The notes under the pieces were generated by a model. The model searched no databases. It had not been told where the DNA came from and worked only from the letters and a program-made list of their open reading frames with translations. This document shows, piece by piece, positions 50,278 to 61,400 of a stretch of 64,000 nt of DNA. Location of the stretch: the NCBI RefSeq assembly GCF_000143415.4, contig NW_003314350.1:682001-746000 (forward strand), written 5' to 3'. Position 1 is the stretch's first letter; each line of letters begins with the position of its first letter. The position numbers and the translations under genes are program-made. This DNA is from Selaginella moellendorffii. Taxonomy: Eukaryota > Streptophyta > Lycopodiopsida > Selaginellales > Selaginellaceae.

Positions 50278-51993
50278 ACCTTACATCATTCTCCCCTCTA
50301 GAAGATGAAAAGGTGATGATAATAATTCAAGTAGAAAATCTAAAATTTTTACTAAGTGATTATAAATTACCACAAGAATTTGAAGTTCCCACAAAACTAT
50401 TAACAAAGTTGTTGATAACCATGACTGAAATAAAACCCCAAAACCATGGTATAAATATCAGTCGATTACAGAATTCTAATGAACCAATTGCAACTCCAAT
50501 TGCAACTCCCAAATGCTCAAATTAACCATGTAATCATAACTTTGAATTGATGTAAGAGACTTTGAGAGCCATTATAATCTATAGAACACTATTAAAGCAA
50601 ATAATACATCACATTATTAAGTTTGTCTATCGACAATCCTCCAAAACCACCATTAATTTAGACTTAGGACTATAAGTAAAACCATTGTCCTTATCCAATA
50701 CTACATATAAGAAGTTAAACTCACTCTATTTATCTTCCACATCTTTTTTATCCTCTTATCAAAAGAAAAAAAGTTCTAAAGCACTAATTCCATTTGGACT
50801 TGTTGTGCTTATCCTCACTCCACAATCTATATCATTTGTCCTTGCTCTAGTACCATATTCACTTATCCTCACTCTATTGTTAGGGTTAGACTTCTATCCA
50901 TCCCTTTTACCCCCTTCTCCAAACAAAAAAAAGTTTAAAATGTTGGGGCAAAAAGAAGAAAATGAAAAAAAATTTGAGGAAAAACAATTGTGGAAAAAGA
51001 AAAAGTGGATAAAGAAGCATCGAAAGAAGAATTTACAATAGCTAACAATGTAAAAATAAGGAAATCAAAAGAAGAACATATGCTCAAAACTTGGAAAATA
51101 AGCGACTTCCTATCCAAATACCATAATATAAGCAAAAGATTCACACTTTTCAACCTTTTTAATATATAATTTAACATTTGAAATATGAAAACTAATAGAA
51201 ATGTCCACACTCTTAATAAAACATATAAACTCCTTTGCACCAATGATAAAATGAAGGCTCTGAGTGATACTCACAATTAAAGACATGTAGTTAACTTAAA
51301 TCTTTGGCCAAAGTGATCCAATCCTTGGAATAGGGGATACTCAACATCAAAATTGATCAAAGTTTTCATTAATAAAAAAAAAGCAAAATTCTCAACTTCA
51401 TGCACATACTTAACATCCAGATTAATATGAGGACATAACACTCAACTCAACATTGGATTGAGAATGAAAATCATAAGGGTCATAAATGATTGATGTGCTA
51501 AGAGAAGAAAATATTGCAAATGAGGAAAAAATACTAAAAACATGAGAAGGTGGCTCAAGTCGAGAAATAAAATTAAAAATTAAAAAATAGCAGATTATAA
51601 TCAAGCTTATCATCACAATCCAAAATCCATTTGAGCTCGTACACATTGTTTTCCCATAAATTCAATCCTTAAACATTTTCCAAGAACTAGATTGCATCAT
51701 TCATAGTTCGCTAATCAACGTCATCATCACGCTTCACATCAATGGGAGATAGTAGAACACCAAGAAGAGAACAATTATATAATCATGTCTTATGGAAGTT
51801 GGAAACAACAACACACTAAGGATAGGTATAATACTAACATGAGCACACCCCACAACACCAAAAGTTCAATCCAATGGAGTAGCATTAATAACTTCAAGTG
51901 ATATACTCCTTGATTGATGACTATATGGCATGATAGAAAAAGAGAATGTAATGAAAATCAAAAGAAAGAGTAGAGATAGCTAAAGTTCTAGAT
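50278..51993. other. Decayed interior of the older element
   Basis: AT-rich DNA with short frames on both strands (for example 50259-50525, 50685-51041, 51243-50935) and no recognisable protein. It lies between the LTR-like copy and the Gypsy insertion. Confidence 0.35.
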
Positions 51994-51998
51994 CTTAC
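51994..51998 (+). repeat. Target-site duplication CTTAC, left
   Basis: The five bases next to the 5' LTR equal those right of the 3' LTR (57564-57568). A 5-bp duplication is usual for Gypsy integrases. Confidence 0.9.
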
Positions 51999-52384
51999 TA
52001 TCAGGAATCCCCCAATTCTTGCCACATTCCTGACTCTCGCCGGATTCCTGACCTGCAGACCACATTCTTGACTTTCGAGACACTTCCCTATTCCTAACTC
52101 TCGAGACACTTCCCTATTCCTGACTCTCGAGACACTTCCCGATTCCTGAGTCTCGAGCCACATTCCTGATGATGATGTGGCGCCTCCTTAACCTCAGCTA
52201 TATTTAGGCCGTCCTCGATCTAAGAGTGGTGGAGCTTCATCAACCTATAATATATATAGGTTAGCCTTGTTCCATTTCTCCACAATCTGAATCAACACCA
52301 GTCTAAGGCCTCTTCTTTGTTTCCACTAGCTTTTCTCTTTGTCTTTAGCATTTTCTAGTCTTGATCTTGTTGGGGGTCTTGACA
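51999..52384 (+). repeat. 5' LTR of the chromodomain Gypsy element
   Basis: It starts TATCAGGAATCC (the first G lost from TG) and ends GGGGGTCTTGACA. It contains three to four tandem copies of a 27-base unit around ACTCTCGAGACACTTCCC (about 52065-52155). A TATATATA box (about 52249-52256) is followed by the predicted RNA start near 52280. Confidence 0.9.
52280..52295 (+). promoter_or_regulatory. Predicted RNA 5' end, complementary to the primer site
   Basis: CCACAATCTGAATCAA lies about 25-30 bases after the LTR's TATA box. It is the exact reverse complement of the 16 bases at 52387-52402. The same sequence recurs in the 3' LTR near 57459-57474. Confidence 0.75.
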
Positions 52385-52386
52385 GT

Positions 52387-52402
52387 TTGATTCAGATTGT
52401 GG
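52387..52402 (+). other. Primer-binding site, self-complementary type
   Basis: TTGATTCAGATTGTGG begins two bases after the 5' LTR. I see no match to a tRNA 3' end, but it pairs perfectly over 16 bases with the predicted RNA 5' end. Elements of the Tf1/sushi group prime minus-strand DNA this way. Confidence 0.75.
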
Positions 52403-52481
52403 TTTTTGCTTTTCTTTTAGCTCGTTTTGATTATTTGATTGCTTTTGTCTTTTTCCCCCTTTCTTTTCTTTCTTTTTGCCA

Positions 52482-53453
52482 ATGGAGTCTCCAAGCCATC
52501 CTGATTTCTTTGCTGAAGTCCTTGCAAAAATCCAGTCTGAGAATACCGAGCTGAAGGCGACCCTTCTTCGCATGCAGCAGGAGCTTGCTTCACTTTTGGC
52601 TCAAGGATCCAGCAAAGTTCCTGAACCGAAGGTGAGTTTCCCGGCGAAATTTTCAGGCAAGCGTTCGGAGCTTCGTGGATTTTTGAACCAAATGGAGCTG
52701 ATCTTTGCACTTCAACATCGGCAGTACCCCACTCCCGAGTCTCAAATTGGCGCGATTGGGACATTGCTCGAGGGTGTAGTTTTTTCATGGTTTTCTCCTC
52801 TTCTGGAGAAGAGCATGAAAGGGGTCGTGGTTCCGGAGCTGATGGATCTTCAAATGTTCAAAGAGAAGCTCGAAGCATGTTTTGGCGAGACGGATCGGGT
52901 TTGGGCTGCTACCACAAAGATGAGACGTCTCTCTCAGGGGTCTCGTCCTGCCTCGATCTACGCTGCAGAGTTCCAACTCCTTGCCTTGGACACTCAGTGG
53001 GATGAGTGGGCCCTGATTGACTAATTTCGTTTCGGCCTCAACAATGGTGTCAAGGATTTGTTGCTCACCATGGAGGATCCCAAGGACCTGTCGGACGCCA
53101 TCAACAAAGCTGTTCGATGTGACAATCGTCTCTTTGAACGTCGTCAGGAAAGTCGCCGCGCCGCTGTTTTTCCGTCCCAGACTCAGGAATCCCAGCTTGA
53201 GTCTTTGGGGCATAGTCCTGAACCTACTGCTCCGGTCCCGATGGATATTTCTGGTACTCCCCGACTCATTAGAGGGAAGTTGAGTCCTGCTGAGAGGCAA
53301 CGTCGAATATCTCATAATCTTTGCCTCTACTGTGCTGATCCTAATCACAAAGCAGCTGTGTGTCCCAGGAAGCCTCCCCGATTGCTTGAGTTCACTCTGC
53401 CTCAAAGTCCACCTCTGTTGCAGTCGGGAAACGACCCTGTCCAAACAGAGTAG
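52482..53453 (+). pseudogene. gag of the chromodomain Gypsy element, one internal stop
   Basis: ATG at 52482. The frame encodes a coiled-coil-like start, a capsid region and a CCHC zinc knuckle (CLYCADPNHKAAVC). A TAA at 53022-53024 interrupts it. After that stop the same frame continues to 53453. Confidence 0.88.
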
Positions 53454-53464
53454 GAGCTGTCTGT

Positions 53465-56400
53465 TTGGACTCCCCAAATAAAAATCACTTTTCTTCCTTA
53501 TCAAGCTCCTCACCACCTTTCATCAAAGCCACCACCAATTCCCGCAACTTCTGCGTCCCATGTCTCCTTTCTTTCACCGGACAATCAGGACTCAAGGCTT
53601 TGGCGCTACTGGACTCGGGTGCAACTTCTTGCTTCATGGACACGGACTTTGCTGCCCGACATCACGTTCCTCTTTCTCCTACCATACGGGATTTGAGGGT
53701 TGAAGGCATCGGCGGGCATTTTGTGTCTCCATCTTCTGGACTTAGGGAAACGTTGCCCATTCGAGTACACATTCGGTCCACTGTCACCGATATCGCCTTC
53801 AACATCATCAACAGCAAGTCCTCCTCTGTGGTGCTCGGTCTTCCTTGTTTCCAACTACATCAGCCTCAGATCTGTTGGAAGGAATTACAGCTCATCTCTC
53901 CCACGGCTTCCCCTGCTATTCATCGAGTCCGAATCAGGAAAAGTTCCCTAAACTCGAATCAGGGTTCTATTCCTGACTCTATAAAGTTTTCACCCTCTTC
54001 TTTTTCCTCTCTTCCATCTTACACTGGACCATATCCTCGTCTCATCATTCCATTTAGTCGTACACCTCCTCCTATCTCCACAATCACTATGAAAGAACTC
54101 CTTCATGAAGAACCTCTTTTTTTTTTTGCTTTGCATGTTTCTCCTGTCAGTCTTCCTGAGAAGTATCATGATTTTGGGGATGTGTTTGACAAGAAAAAAG
54201 CTAGTGTACTGCCTGTTCATTGGCCTTATGATTGTCCCATTGATTTACAGGAAGGAGCGTCACCTCCGTGGGGGCCTATCTACGGGTTATCCCTGTTTGA
54301 GCTTAAGGCCCTCAAAGAGTACGTGGATGAGAACCTTGCCTCAGGCTACATTCAGCATTCGCAGTCCCCGGCTGGAGCGCCTGTCTTCTTTGTCAAGAAG
54401 AAGGATGGGAGCTTGCGACTAGTCATCGACTACCGAGGTTTGAACAAGGTGACTGTTCGGAACCGTTATCCGCTGCCCCTGATCTCGCACCTGTTGGAAC
54501 GCCTCGGCGGTGCCCGCTTCTTCACCAAGATCGACCTCCGTGGAGCATACAACCTGATTCGGATCCGGCCTGGTGATGAATGGAAGACTGCGTTTTGAAC
54601 CCGCTATGGCCACTTCGAGTACACTGTCATGCCATTTGGCTTGACAAATGCTCCAACAGTTTTCCAACACATGGCGAATGACGTCTTTCGGGAGTTTCTT
54701 GATCAGATGGTGATCGTCTACCTCGATGACATCCTCATCTACTCAAAAACTCAGGAGGAGCATGACGAACATGTACGCAAGGTGCTCGCGAAGCTGCGAG
54801 AACACGGCCTTTACGCGAAGCTTGAGAAATGTTCCTTTGATCAGCAGTCTGTGGAGTTCCTTGGGTACATTGTCACTCCTGAAGGTATCACGATGGATCC
54901 TGCCAAAGTCAAGACTATTCTCGAATGGGAGCCTCCACAATCAATGTCAGATGTTCAGGTTTTCCTTGGCTTCGCCAACTTCTACTGCAAATTCATTGAT
55001 CACTACTCTGACATTGTCCTTCCTCTCACACATCTCACTCGCAAGGATGTTCCCTTCTCTTGGTCTGCTGCTGCCTAGCAGGCTTTCGACACACTCAAGG
55101 CGGCCTTCAGTTCTGCTCCTGTCTTGATCCATGCTGATTCCTCACAACCTTTCTTCATCGAGGCTAATGCCTCCGACTTTGCCATTGGTGCTGTGCTGTC
55201 TCAACTCAGAGCGGATCACGAACTTCATCCGGTCGCTTTCCATTCTTGGAAGTTCCAGCCTACGGAGATCAATTACGAAATCCACGACAAGGAGCTCCTT
55301 GCCATCGTGGATTCCTTTGGAGAGTGGCGCTGTTTCTTGGAGGGGGCGAGCCATCAAACAACAGTCTGGACGGATCACAAAAATCTTGAGTACTTTGCCA
55401 CTTCCCGAGTTTTAAGCCGTCGTCAAGCAAGGTGGGCACAATTCCTGAATCGGTTTGACTTTGTTATCAAGTACAGACCTGGAAAGTTTCAAGGCCTTCC
55501 TGATGCTCTTTCAAGGCGCTCCTATCTCAGTCTCAGGCCTGGTAATCCTGCCTTCGATCAACAAGATCAAGTTATCCTCGGTCCTGATCGGCTTCAAGTT
55601 ATGGCAATTTCCCTGGCCCCTCAGGACTCCTCCTTGATGGATGCAATCAGAAACGATCTTCAATCTGATGATCTCGCTAGCGACATTTTCCCCCATCTTC
55701 AGGCTGGACACCCAGTGACTCCCGATTGCCGGCGATTTGACGAGTTCGAGTTCTTAGATGGCTTATTGTACCGTGGGGAGCAGCTTTACGTTCCTGAAGG
55801 TGATGCTCGAAGGTTGGTCCTGATGGCGTGCTACGATAGCCCGACTGCTGGTCACTTTGGCATTGCGAAAACCTATGAGCTAGTTGCACGGGACTTTTGG
55901 TGGCCTCACATGGACGACTACATCAAAGCTTTTGTTACCTCCTGTGACACTTGTGCCCAGAATAAGGTACCTCGCCACCTTCCTTTAGGTTTGCTTCGTT
56001 CCCTTCCGGTCCCTTCAGGTCCTTGGGAATCCATCTCCATGGATTTCTTGAGTGATCTTCCGAGTTCTTGAGGCTTCAACAACATTTTAGTCGTGGTGGA
56101 TCGCTTCACAAAGATGGCGCACTTCTTGCCATGTACCAAGGAGTTTTCGGGCGAGGATATGGCAAAACTGGTATTCAGGGAAATTTTCCGACTTCATGGG
56201 ATTCCTACAGATGTGGTTTCGGATTGAGGGCCTCAGTTCATCTCTCATTTCTGGCAACGGTTTTTGCAGCTGCTTGGAGTGAAGGCCAACCTCTCTTCGG
56301 CATATCATCCTCAAACTGATGGGCAGTCCGAGCGAACGATTCAGACGTTGGAACAATTCTTGAGGTGCTTCATCAACTATCATCAGGATAACTGGTTCGA

Positions 56401-57184
56401 TATCCTTCCCCTTGCTGAGTTCTCCTATAACAACTCTGTTCACTCCTCTCTTCGAGTTTCCCCCTTCTTTGCGAACTCTGGCCGAAATCCCCGATTCAAT
56501 CTCTCACTTCCTTCTCCATCTGAATCCTCTCGTTCAAATCCCCGCTCTGAATCATTTATCTCCAACCTCCAAGAAATCCACAACTCCATCTCCTTCCACC
56601 TCCATCATGCTCAGGAATCTCATAAAACATTTGCCAATGTCCATCATCAGGATTGTCCCCCTTACAATATCGGGGATAAAGTCTGGCTCCTCAGGCGAAA
56701 TATCTCCACCACCAGGCCCTGTCCAAAACTCGATTTCAAACGCCTTGGTCCTTTCCCTATCACTGCCATCATTAATCCTGTCACTTATCGCCTTGCACTT
56801 CCCTCCTCATATCAAATTCACCCCATTTTTCACTCCTCTCTCCTTGAGCCTTATATTCCCAGTCCTATTCCAAATCGGGTCATTCCTCCGCCTCCACCAG
56901 TGCAGCTCGAGGATGGGTCTGAGTACGAGGTTCAGGACATCCTTGATTCCAAGATTTCACGGTCTAAACTCTACTATCTGGTGAACTGGAAGGGTTACGG
57001 ACCTGAGGAACGCACTTGGGAACCTGTGGACAACCTGATTCATTCTCCTGACCTTGTTCAGGACTTCCACCGCCGCTATCCTTCTCATCCCAGTCCTCAT
57101 TCTTTTTCTCCATCTCCCATCCCTCGCCACTCATCTCATCCTCCTCTTCGTTCTCGTTCACATCCTCGTTCCACTCGTTCTTGA
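53465..57184 (+). pseudogene. pol of the chromodomain Gypsy element, four internal stops
   Basis: The frame differs from gag. In order: protease with DSGA (about 53611), reverse transcriptase with YLDD (54719-54730), RNase H (about 55130-55500), integrase with an HHCC zinc finger (about 55850-55960) and catalytic core, and a chromodomain (about 56926-57080, with YYLVNWKGYGPEERTWEP). Stops at 54596-54598, 55076-55078, 56069-56071 and 56225-56227 break it. No frameshift is needed, so decay is by point changes only. Confidence 0.9.
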
Positions 57185-57195
57185 GGAGGGGGTGC
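57182..57195 (+). other. Polypurine tract
   Basis: TGAGGAGGGGGTGC directly before the 3' LTR, overlapping the pol stop. It is the usual primer for plus-strand synthesis. Confidence 0.75.
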
Positions 57196-57563
57196 TGTTA
57201 GGAATCCCCCAATTCTTGCCACATTCCTGACTCTCGCCGGATTCCTAACCTGCAAACCACATTCCTGACTCTCGAGACACTTCCCTATTCCTAACTCTCG
57301 AGACACTTCCCTATTCCTGACTCTCGAGACACTTCCCGATTCCTGAGTCTTGGATGTGGCGCCTCCTCAACCTCAGCTATATTTAGGCCGTCCTCGATCC
57401 AAGAGTGGTGGAGCTTCATCAACCTATAGTATATATAGGTTAGCCTTGTTCCATTTCTCCACAATCTGAATCAACACCAGTCTAAGGCCTCTTCTTTGTT
57501 TCCACTAGCTTTTCTCTTTGTCTTTAGCATTTTCTAGTCTTGATCTTGTTGGGGGTCTTGACA
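57196..57563 (+). repeat. 3' LTR of the chromodomain Gypsy element
   Basis: It starts TGTTAGGAATCC and ends TTGACA, and is nearly identical to the 5' LTR apart from transitions and an indel of about 18 bp near 57350. Confidence 0.92.
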
Positions 57564-57568
57564 CTTAC
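57564..57568 (+). repeat. Target-site duplication CTTAC, right
   Basis: Matches 51994-51998. Confidence 0.9.
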
Positions 57569-58632
57569 AAAAAACTATTATATATTTAGATCTGAAAAAG
57601 AATGAAGAAATAAAAACAAAAAACACAATCTCGAACACTAGAGCAAAACACTACAAAAAAACTTTGCCTTTTAGGGACAAATTGCAATGCCCCTCAACTC
57701 CACAACTATGAGTGCTCAAGATATAAGAATAGGCATATTAATTGTGGTTTAGATCCTTGAATAAATGGATTATATTCAGTCCTAAATTGATGGTCCATAT
57801 GCTATAGTACTATAATTAGTGTATTACTTAATTAGAGTAATACATATACATACATATGTATATTTACAAACCTTACAGATTCAAGTATAAAATATTATAA
57901 ATTGGTGATATTGTGTTGCTTTACTATTTCATGTAAAATAAAAAGAGGTAATAACACAAATATATCTTTTTAATTATGCCTGCACTATATTTTGTTACCT
58001 TTATAATAATTACAACCATCTAAAAATAAAAAGTGTTATGAATATCAAATTACAAATTTAAATAGTTACAATTTAAGTTCCTAATTTTGACCAAGCTTTA
58101 ATTTTATTGTTTTCTCTCTAAAGGCTTTATATATAATATGCAACCTAAAAAATATCATTATTTCAAATTTTTATTATGTGGTATACCACATCATATATAA
58201 TTAAATATATTACTTGCTTTAAAGAGTAAGTTAAAGGTTATATATATACTTGTTAACTGCGATACCATATTTGTGCTTAACTTAAAATATATATATTTGC
58301 ACAAGAAAAAAATATTAAATGACAATAATTAAAATTTCAAAAAATAAAAATGATTTATAAAATTTAAAATTTAAAATAAAATTTTAAATATTCTATTAAA
58401 GTATTTTTAAGAAGAAAAAACTAATTTTAACACTACTCTAAATTTGTATGTTGTTACTCCTAACAAAATAATCTTTATTATTTCAATTTGTGTGTTTGTA
58501 GTTATTCTTAACTTTTAATTTTCTTGCATTAAATGGAAAATTTTTAAGTAAATATATTTTCCTTATTTTTAAAAAGTTAAACAAAATTAAATTTTAAATC
58601 ATGTTAAAAACTTTACCCTAACAAACTGAACT
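57569..58632. other. Right part of the older element, then AT-rich DNA
   Basis: 57569-57707 would have joined 51993 before the Gypsy insertion. After the right LTR-like copy the sequence is very AT-rich, with no gene. Confidence 0.4.
57708..57879 (+). repeat. LTR-like repeat, right copy of the older element
   Basis: TGAGTGCTCAAGATATAAG at the start and TTTACAAACCTTACA at the end match 50071-50277 with many substitutions and gaps. Confidence 0.5.
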
Positions 58633-59100
58633 TTATGGACGAGTGAGTCCAGTAAAAAATGTGGCTTACCCTTGTCTTGTCCTCTCACAGGATCTAGTTG
58701 ACGAGATTTTCAAGAGCGTTTGGGAGAAGGAGCCAGGGTTTGCTCTTCCTCTCTCTCTCTTTTGTCTGAGCTCCACAACAGATGTTGCCAAGGCGGATGA
58801 ATCCAACGTAGGCGCAACCTTGAAAAGAACCAAGTCTACCACTGGTGAGCAAAGCAAGATCATAGAGAAATGCGGCCAGTTTCGTTTCCGTTTTGCAGCA
58901 AATGCGAATGCTCTGTGAGCTGCTCAAGCTCTTCGTCAGAGGTCGGGTGTTTCAAAGAAGGAACTAGAACCAAAACTTCTGGGCTGATTGATGCAGAGGC
59001 AGTCGGGCGAGCGGGAATCATTGCAGAGGCCGAGGGAAAGGATCACATCGAAGCAACACATTTCGAAAGAATGCTACCGCAGTTTTTGCTGGACTTCTAG
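58633..59100 (+). pseudogene. MHF2: MHF2/CENP-X-like histone-fold gene, probably frame-broken
   Basis: The last exon (58997-59100) is unmistakable: EAVGRAGIIAEAEGKDHIEATHFERMLPQFLLDF in pieces, as at the end of plant MHF2/CENP-X. Before it lie CELLKLFVR (58899-58941), an ADESNVGATLKRTKSTT segment, and DLVDEIFKSVWEKEP after a good acceptor at about 58690. MHF2 pairs with MHF1 in FANCM-linked DNA repair and limits crossovers. I could not join the exons in one frame. Between the ANANAL-like segment and CELL, about 11 bases seem to be missing, and the start exon also joins out of phase. An unusual splice pattern is the alternative. Confidence 0.6.
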
Positions 59101-59144
59101 CTAGAGACGAAGATGGTGCTCGCGGGAAGAACTCTAGCAGCGGT

Positions 59145-61400
59145 ATGAGAAGGCTGGCCAGAGGACTCGCTACAGACTGTGCAAGCAAACAGCTAAACTT
59201 GAGAGAGTACCTCGATTCGAAGCTATGCTCCTCCGATGTCTCCACTCTGGCTCGTCTCATCCGCGAGTGTGGTTCTCTGGAAAGCCTGCTAGATGCACAA
59301 AAGATTCACAGTCACATTGTAGAGTCTAGCTTTCAGGAAAGCTTTTACCTGCGTGAGCGCCTCGTCCACATGTACCTCAAGTGTGGCAGTGTCGAGAACG
59401 CCGAGGACGTCTTCTTGGACAGGAACAGGATGGCTCACTTCCGAGACGTCACGACGTGGACGGCGATGTTGTCCGCATACTCTCGTCAATCCAGCAGCAC
59501 CACCAAGGTGCTCGAGTTCTACTGCCAGATGCTCCAGCACGGTGTCAAGCCCGACAGCTTCACTTTCACTGCCGTGTTGAAAGCCTGTGTTTCTGCGAGG
59601 AGAGCGTTGAGTGGCGGCAAGGCGATCCACTCCCAGATCTTAGAGAGCGGGCTAGAGGACGACGAGATCATCGGAACTTCGGTCGTGAGCATGTATGGGA
59701 AGTGCAGCAGCCTGGTTGATGCTCGAGCCTGGTTTGATGGAGTTTGTGTCCGACGTCCGCATGGAGTGGTGTTGTGGAACGCCATGATCTCGGCTTACGT
59801 CCAGAGCGGCTGCTGTGGACAGTCCTTGGAGCTCTTCACGCTGATGCTCTTGGAAGGTGTCGCTCCAAACAGTGTCACGTATGTCACGGTTCTCAATGCT
59901 TGCAGCTCTACATTGACGCTGGGTATTGGCACGGCGGTTCACATCTGTGTTTGCGATCTCGGCCTCGAGTCGGACGTCCTCCTTGAGCAGGAAGAGCGGG
60001 AAGCTGGACGAAGCCCGGAAGATCTTTGAAAGGATCGAAGCTCCGGACTTGGTGTCGTGGAACTCGATGATATCAGCTCTTGGCCAAGGTGACAGTGCTC
60101 GGACGTTGTTCAAGCAGCTACTTCTGGAAGGCCTCGCTCCAAATGCGATCACTCTCATCTCTACTATCAATGCCTGTGCTTGTCCGGAAGATTTGACGGA
60201 AGGAAAGCTGATCCACGCCTGCAGCTATGAAAGTGGCCGGGCGTCGGTACTCTTCATGAGGAATGCTCTTGTAGACATGTATGGAAAATGCGGCTGTCTA
60301 GAGAAAGCTCGCGAACTGTTTGAGTCTAAAACAGTGGAGAGGAACTTAGTCAGTTGGAGTGTCATGGTTGCGGCTTACGCAGAAAACGGTCATGGTCACG
60401 AGGCCCTGCAGCTCTTCAGGATGATGATTCTGGAGGGTCAAAGCCTCGACTCAGTCGTCTTTGTCAACGTCCTCAATGCTTGTTCTTCGGTAGGAAACGC
60501 TGCTGCGGGAGAAGCTCTTCACGGCAACTTAGTTGAGGCTGGATTCGAGTCGGACTTAGTAGCGGCAACGGCACTCGCCAACATGTATATCAAGTGTGGA
60601 CGTTTGGAAGACGGGCGACGTGTTTTCAACAGAATGGAGGTCCGAAACGTTGTCAGCTGGAACACCATGATCTCGGGCTATGCTCAGAACGGTCGTCCCA
60701 AAAAAGGCTTGGAACTCTTCCACCAAATGGATCCCGGAGTTGCTGACAAGCGGACGTATGTAGCAGCACTGGATGCTTGCGCCTGGTCAGTGGCTGCAAC
60801 CGAAGGGAAACTTATACACCAGCAAATACTTCAGCAGAAGATGAGTGTCGACGTAATCCTGGGAACAGCCATTGTCAACATGTATGGAAAATGTGGTTGC
60901 TTGAGCGAAGCCCGGAAGTTCTTTGATAGTATACCTCTTCCCGACGTCGTCACTTGCAATGCCATGATAGCTGGTTATGCTCAGCACGATCACCTCGGCA
61001 AAGCTCTTGGTCTGTTCGCCAAAATGAAGCAGGAGGGAGTGAGACCCGATGGTGCCACCTTTGTTAGTGTTCTGTGTGCTTGTAGCCAGTAACTTGAAAA
61101 AAGGATCCGAGTTCTTCATATCAATGCTGGTCGATTATGAGTTTAAGATTTCTGTTGAGCACTGTGGTTGCATGCTGGATCAGCCGGTCAGGAATGCTGC
61201 GTGAAGCGGAGGATCTCCTAAAAAAGTATCTGACTTCAGCCAGAGACACCAAGTGGATAACGTTGCTGGCCGCGTCTAAGACTGAGAGTGATGCAACCGT
61301 GGCTCAAAACGCAGCAGAGGGCCTTATGAACTGCCGCCCAAGAGCTCTTTCCCATACGTCGTGCTTTCCACTGCTTTGAGCACTGATGAGGAGGCTGCCT
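59145..61400 (+). pseudogene. PPR gene of PLS-E type with frameshifts
   Basis: The first frame (59145-60029) holds PLS repeats from KIHSHIVESSFQ onward. Near 59982 the repeat DLGLESDVLL breaks off and the sense continues in the next frame as SGKLDEARKIFERIE. The second frame runs to 61092. The E-type region follows in further frames (ISVEHCGCMLD, LREAEDLLKKY, WITLLAASK) to about 61380. A deletion of some 30 bases that is not a multiple of three explains the first break. Without a compensating intron no full protein can be made. Confidence 0.82.

Larger units (their letters stand above)
51999..57563 (+). mobile_element. Chromodomain Gypsy retrotransposon (chromovirus), nearly full length, inactivated
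   Basis: The 5565-bp element has two LTRs (386 and 368 bp), a 5-bp target duplication, a primer site, gag, pol and a polypurine tract. Pol runs protease, reverse transcriptase, RNase H, integrase, chromodomain, the order of chromoviruses. The lack of a tRNA-like primer site and the self-complementary leader point to the self-primed Tf1/sushi branch or to Tcn1-like elements of early land plants. One stop in gag and four in pol make it defective. The two LTRs differ by about ten transitions and one indel, so it is not recent. Confidence 0.93.
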
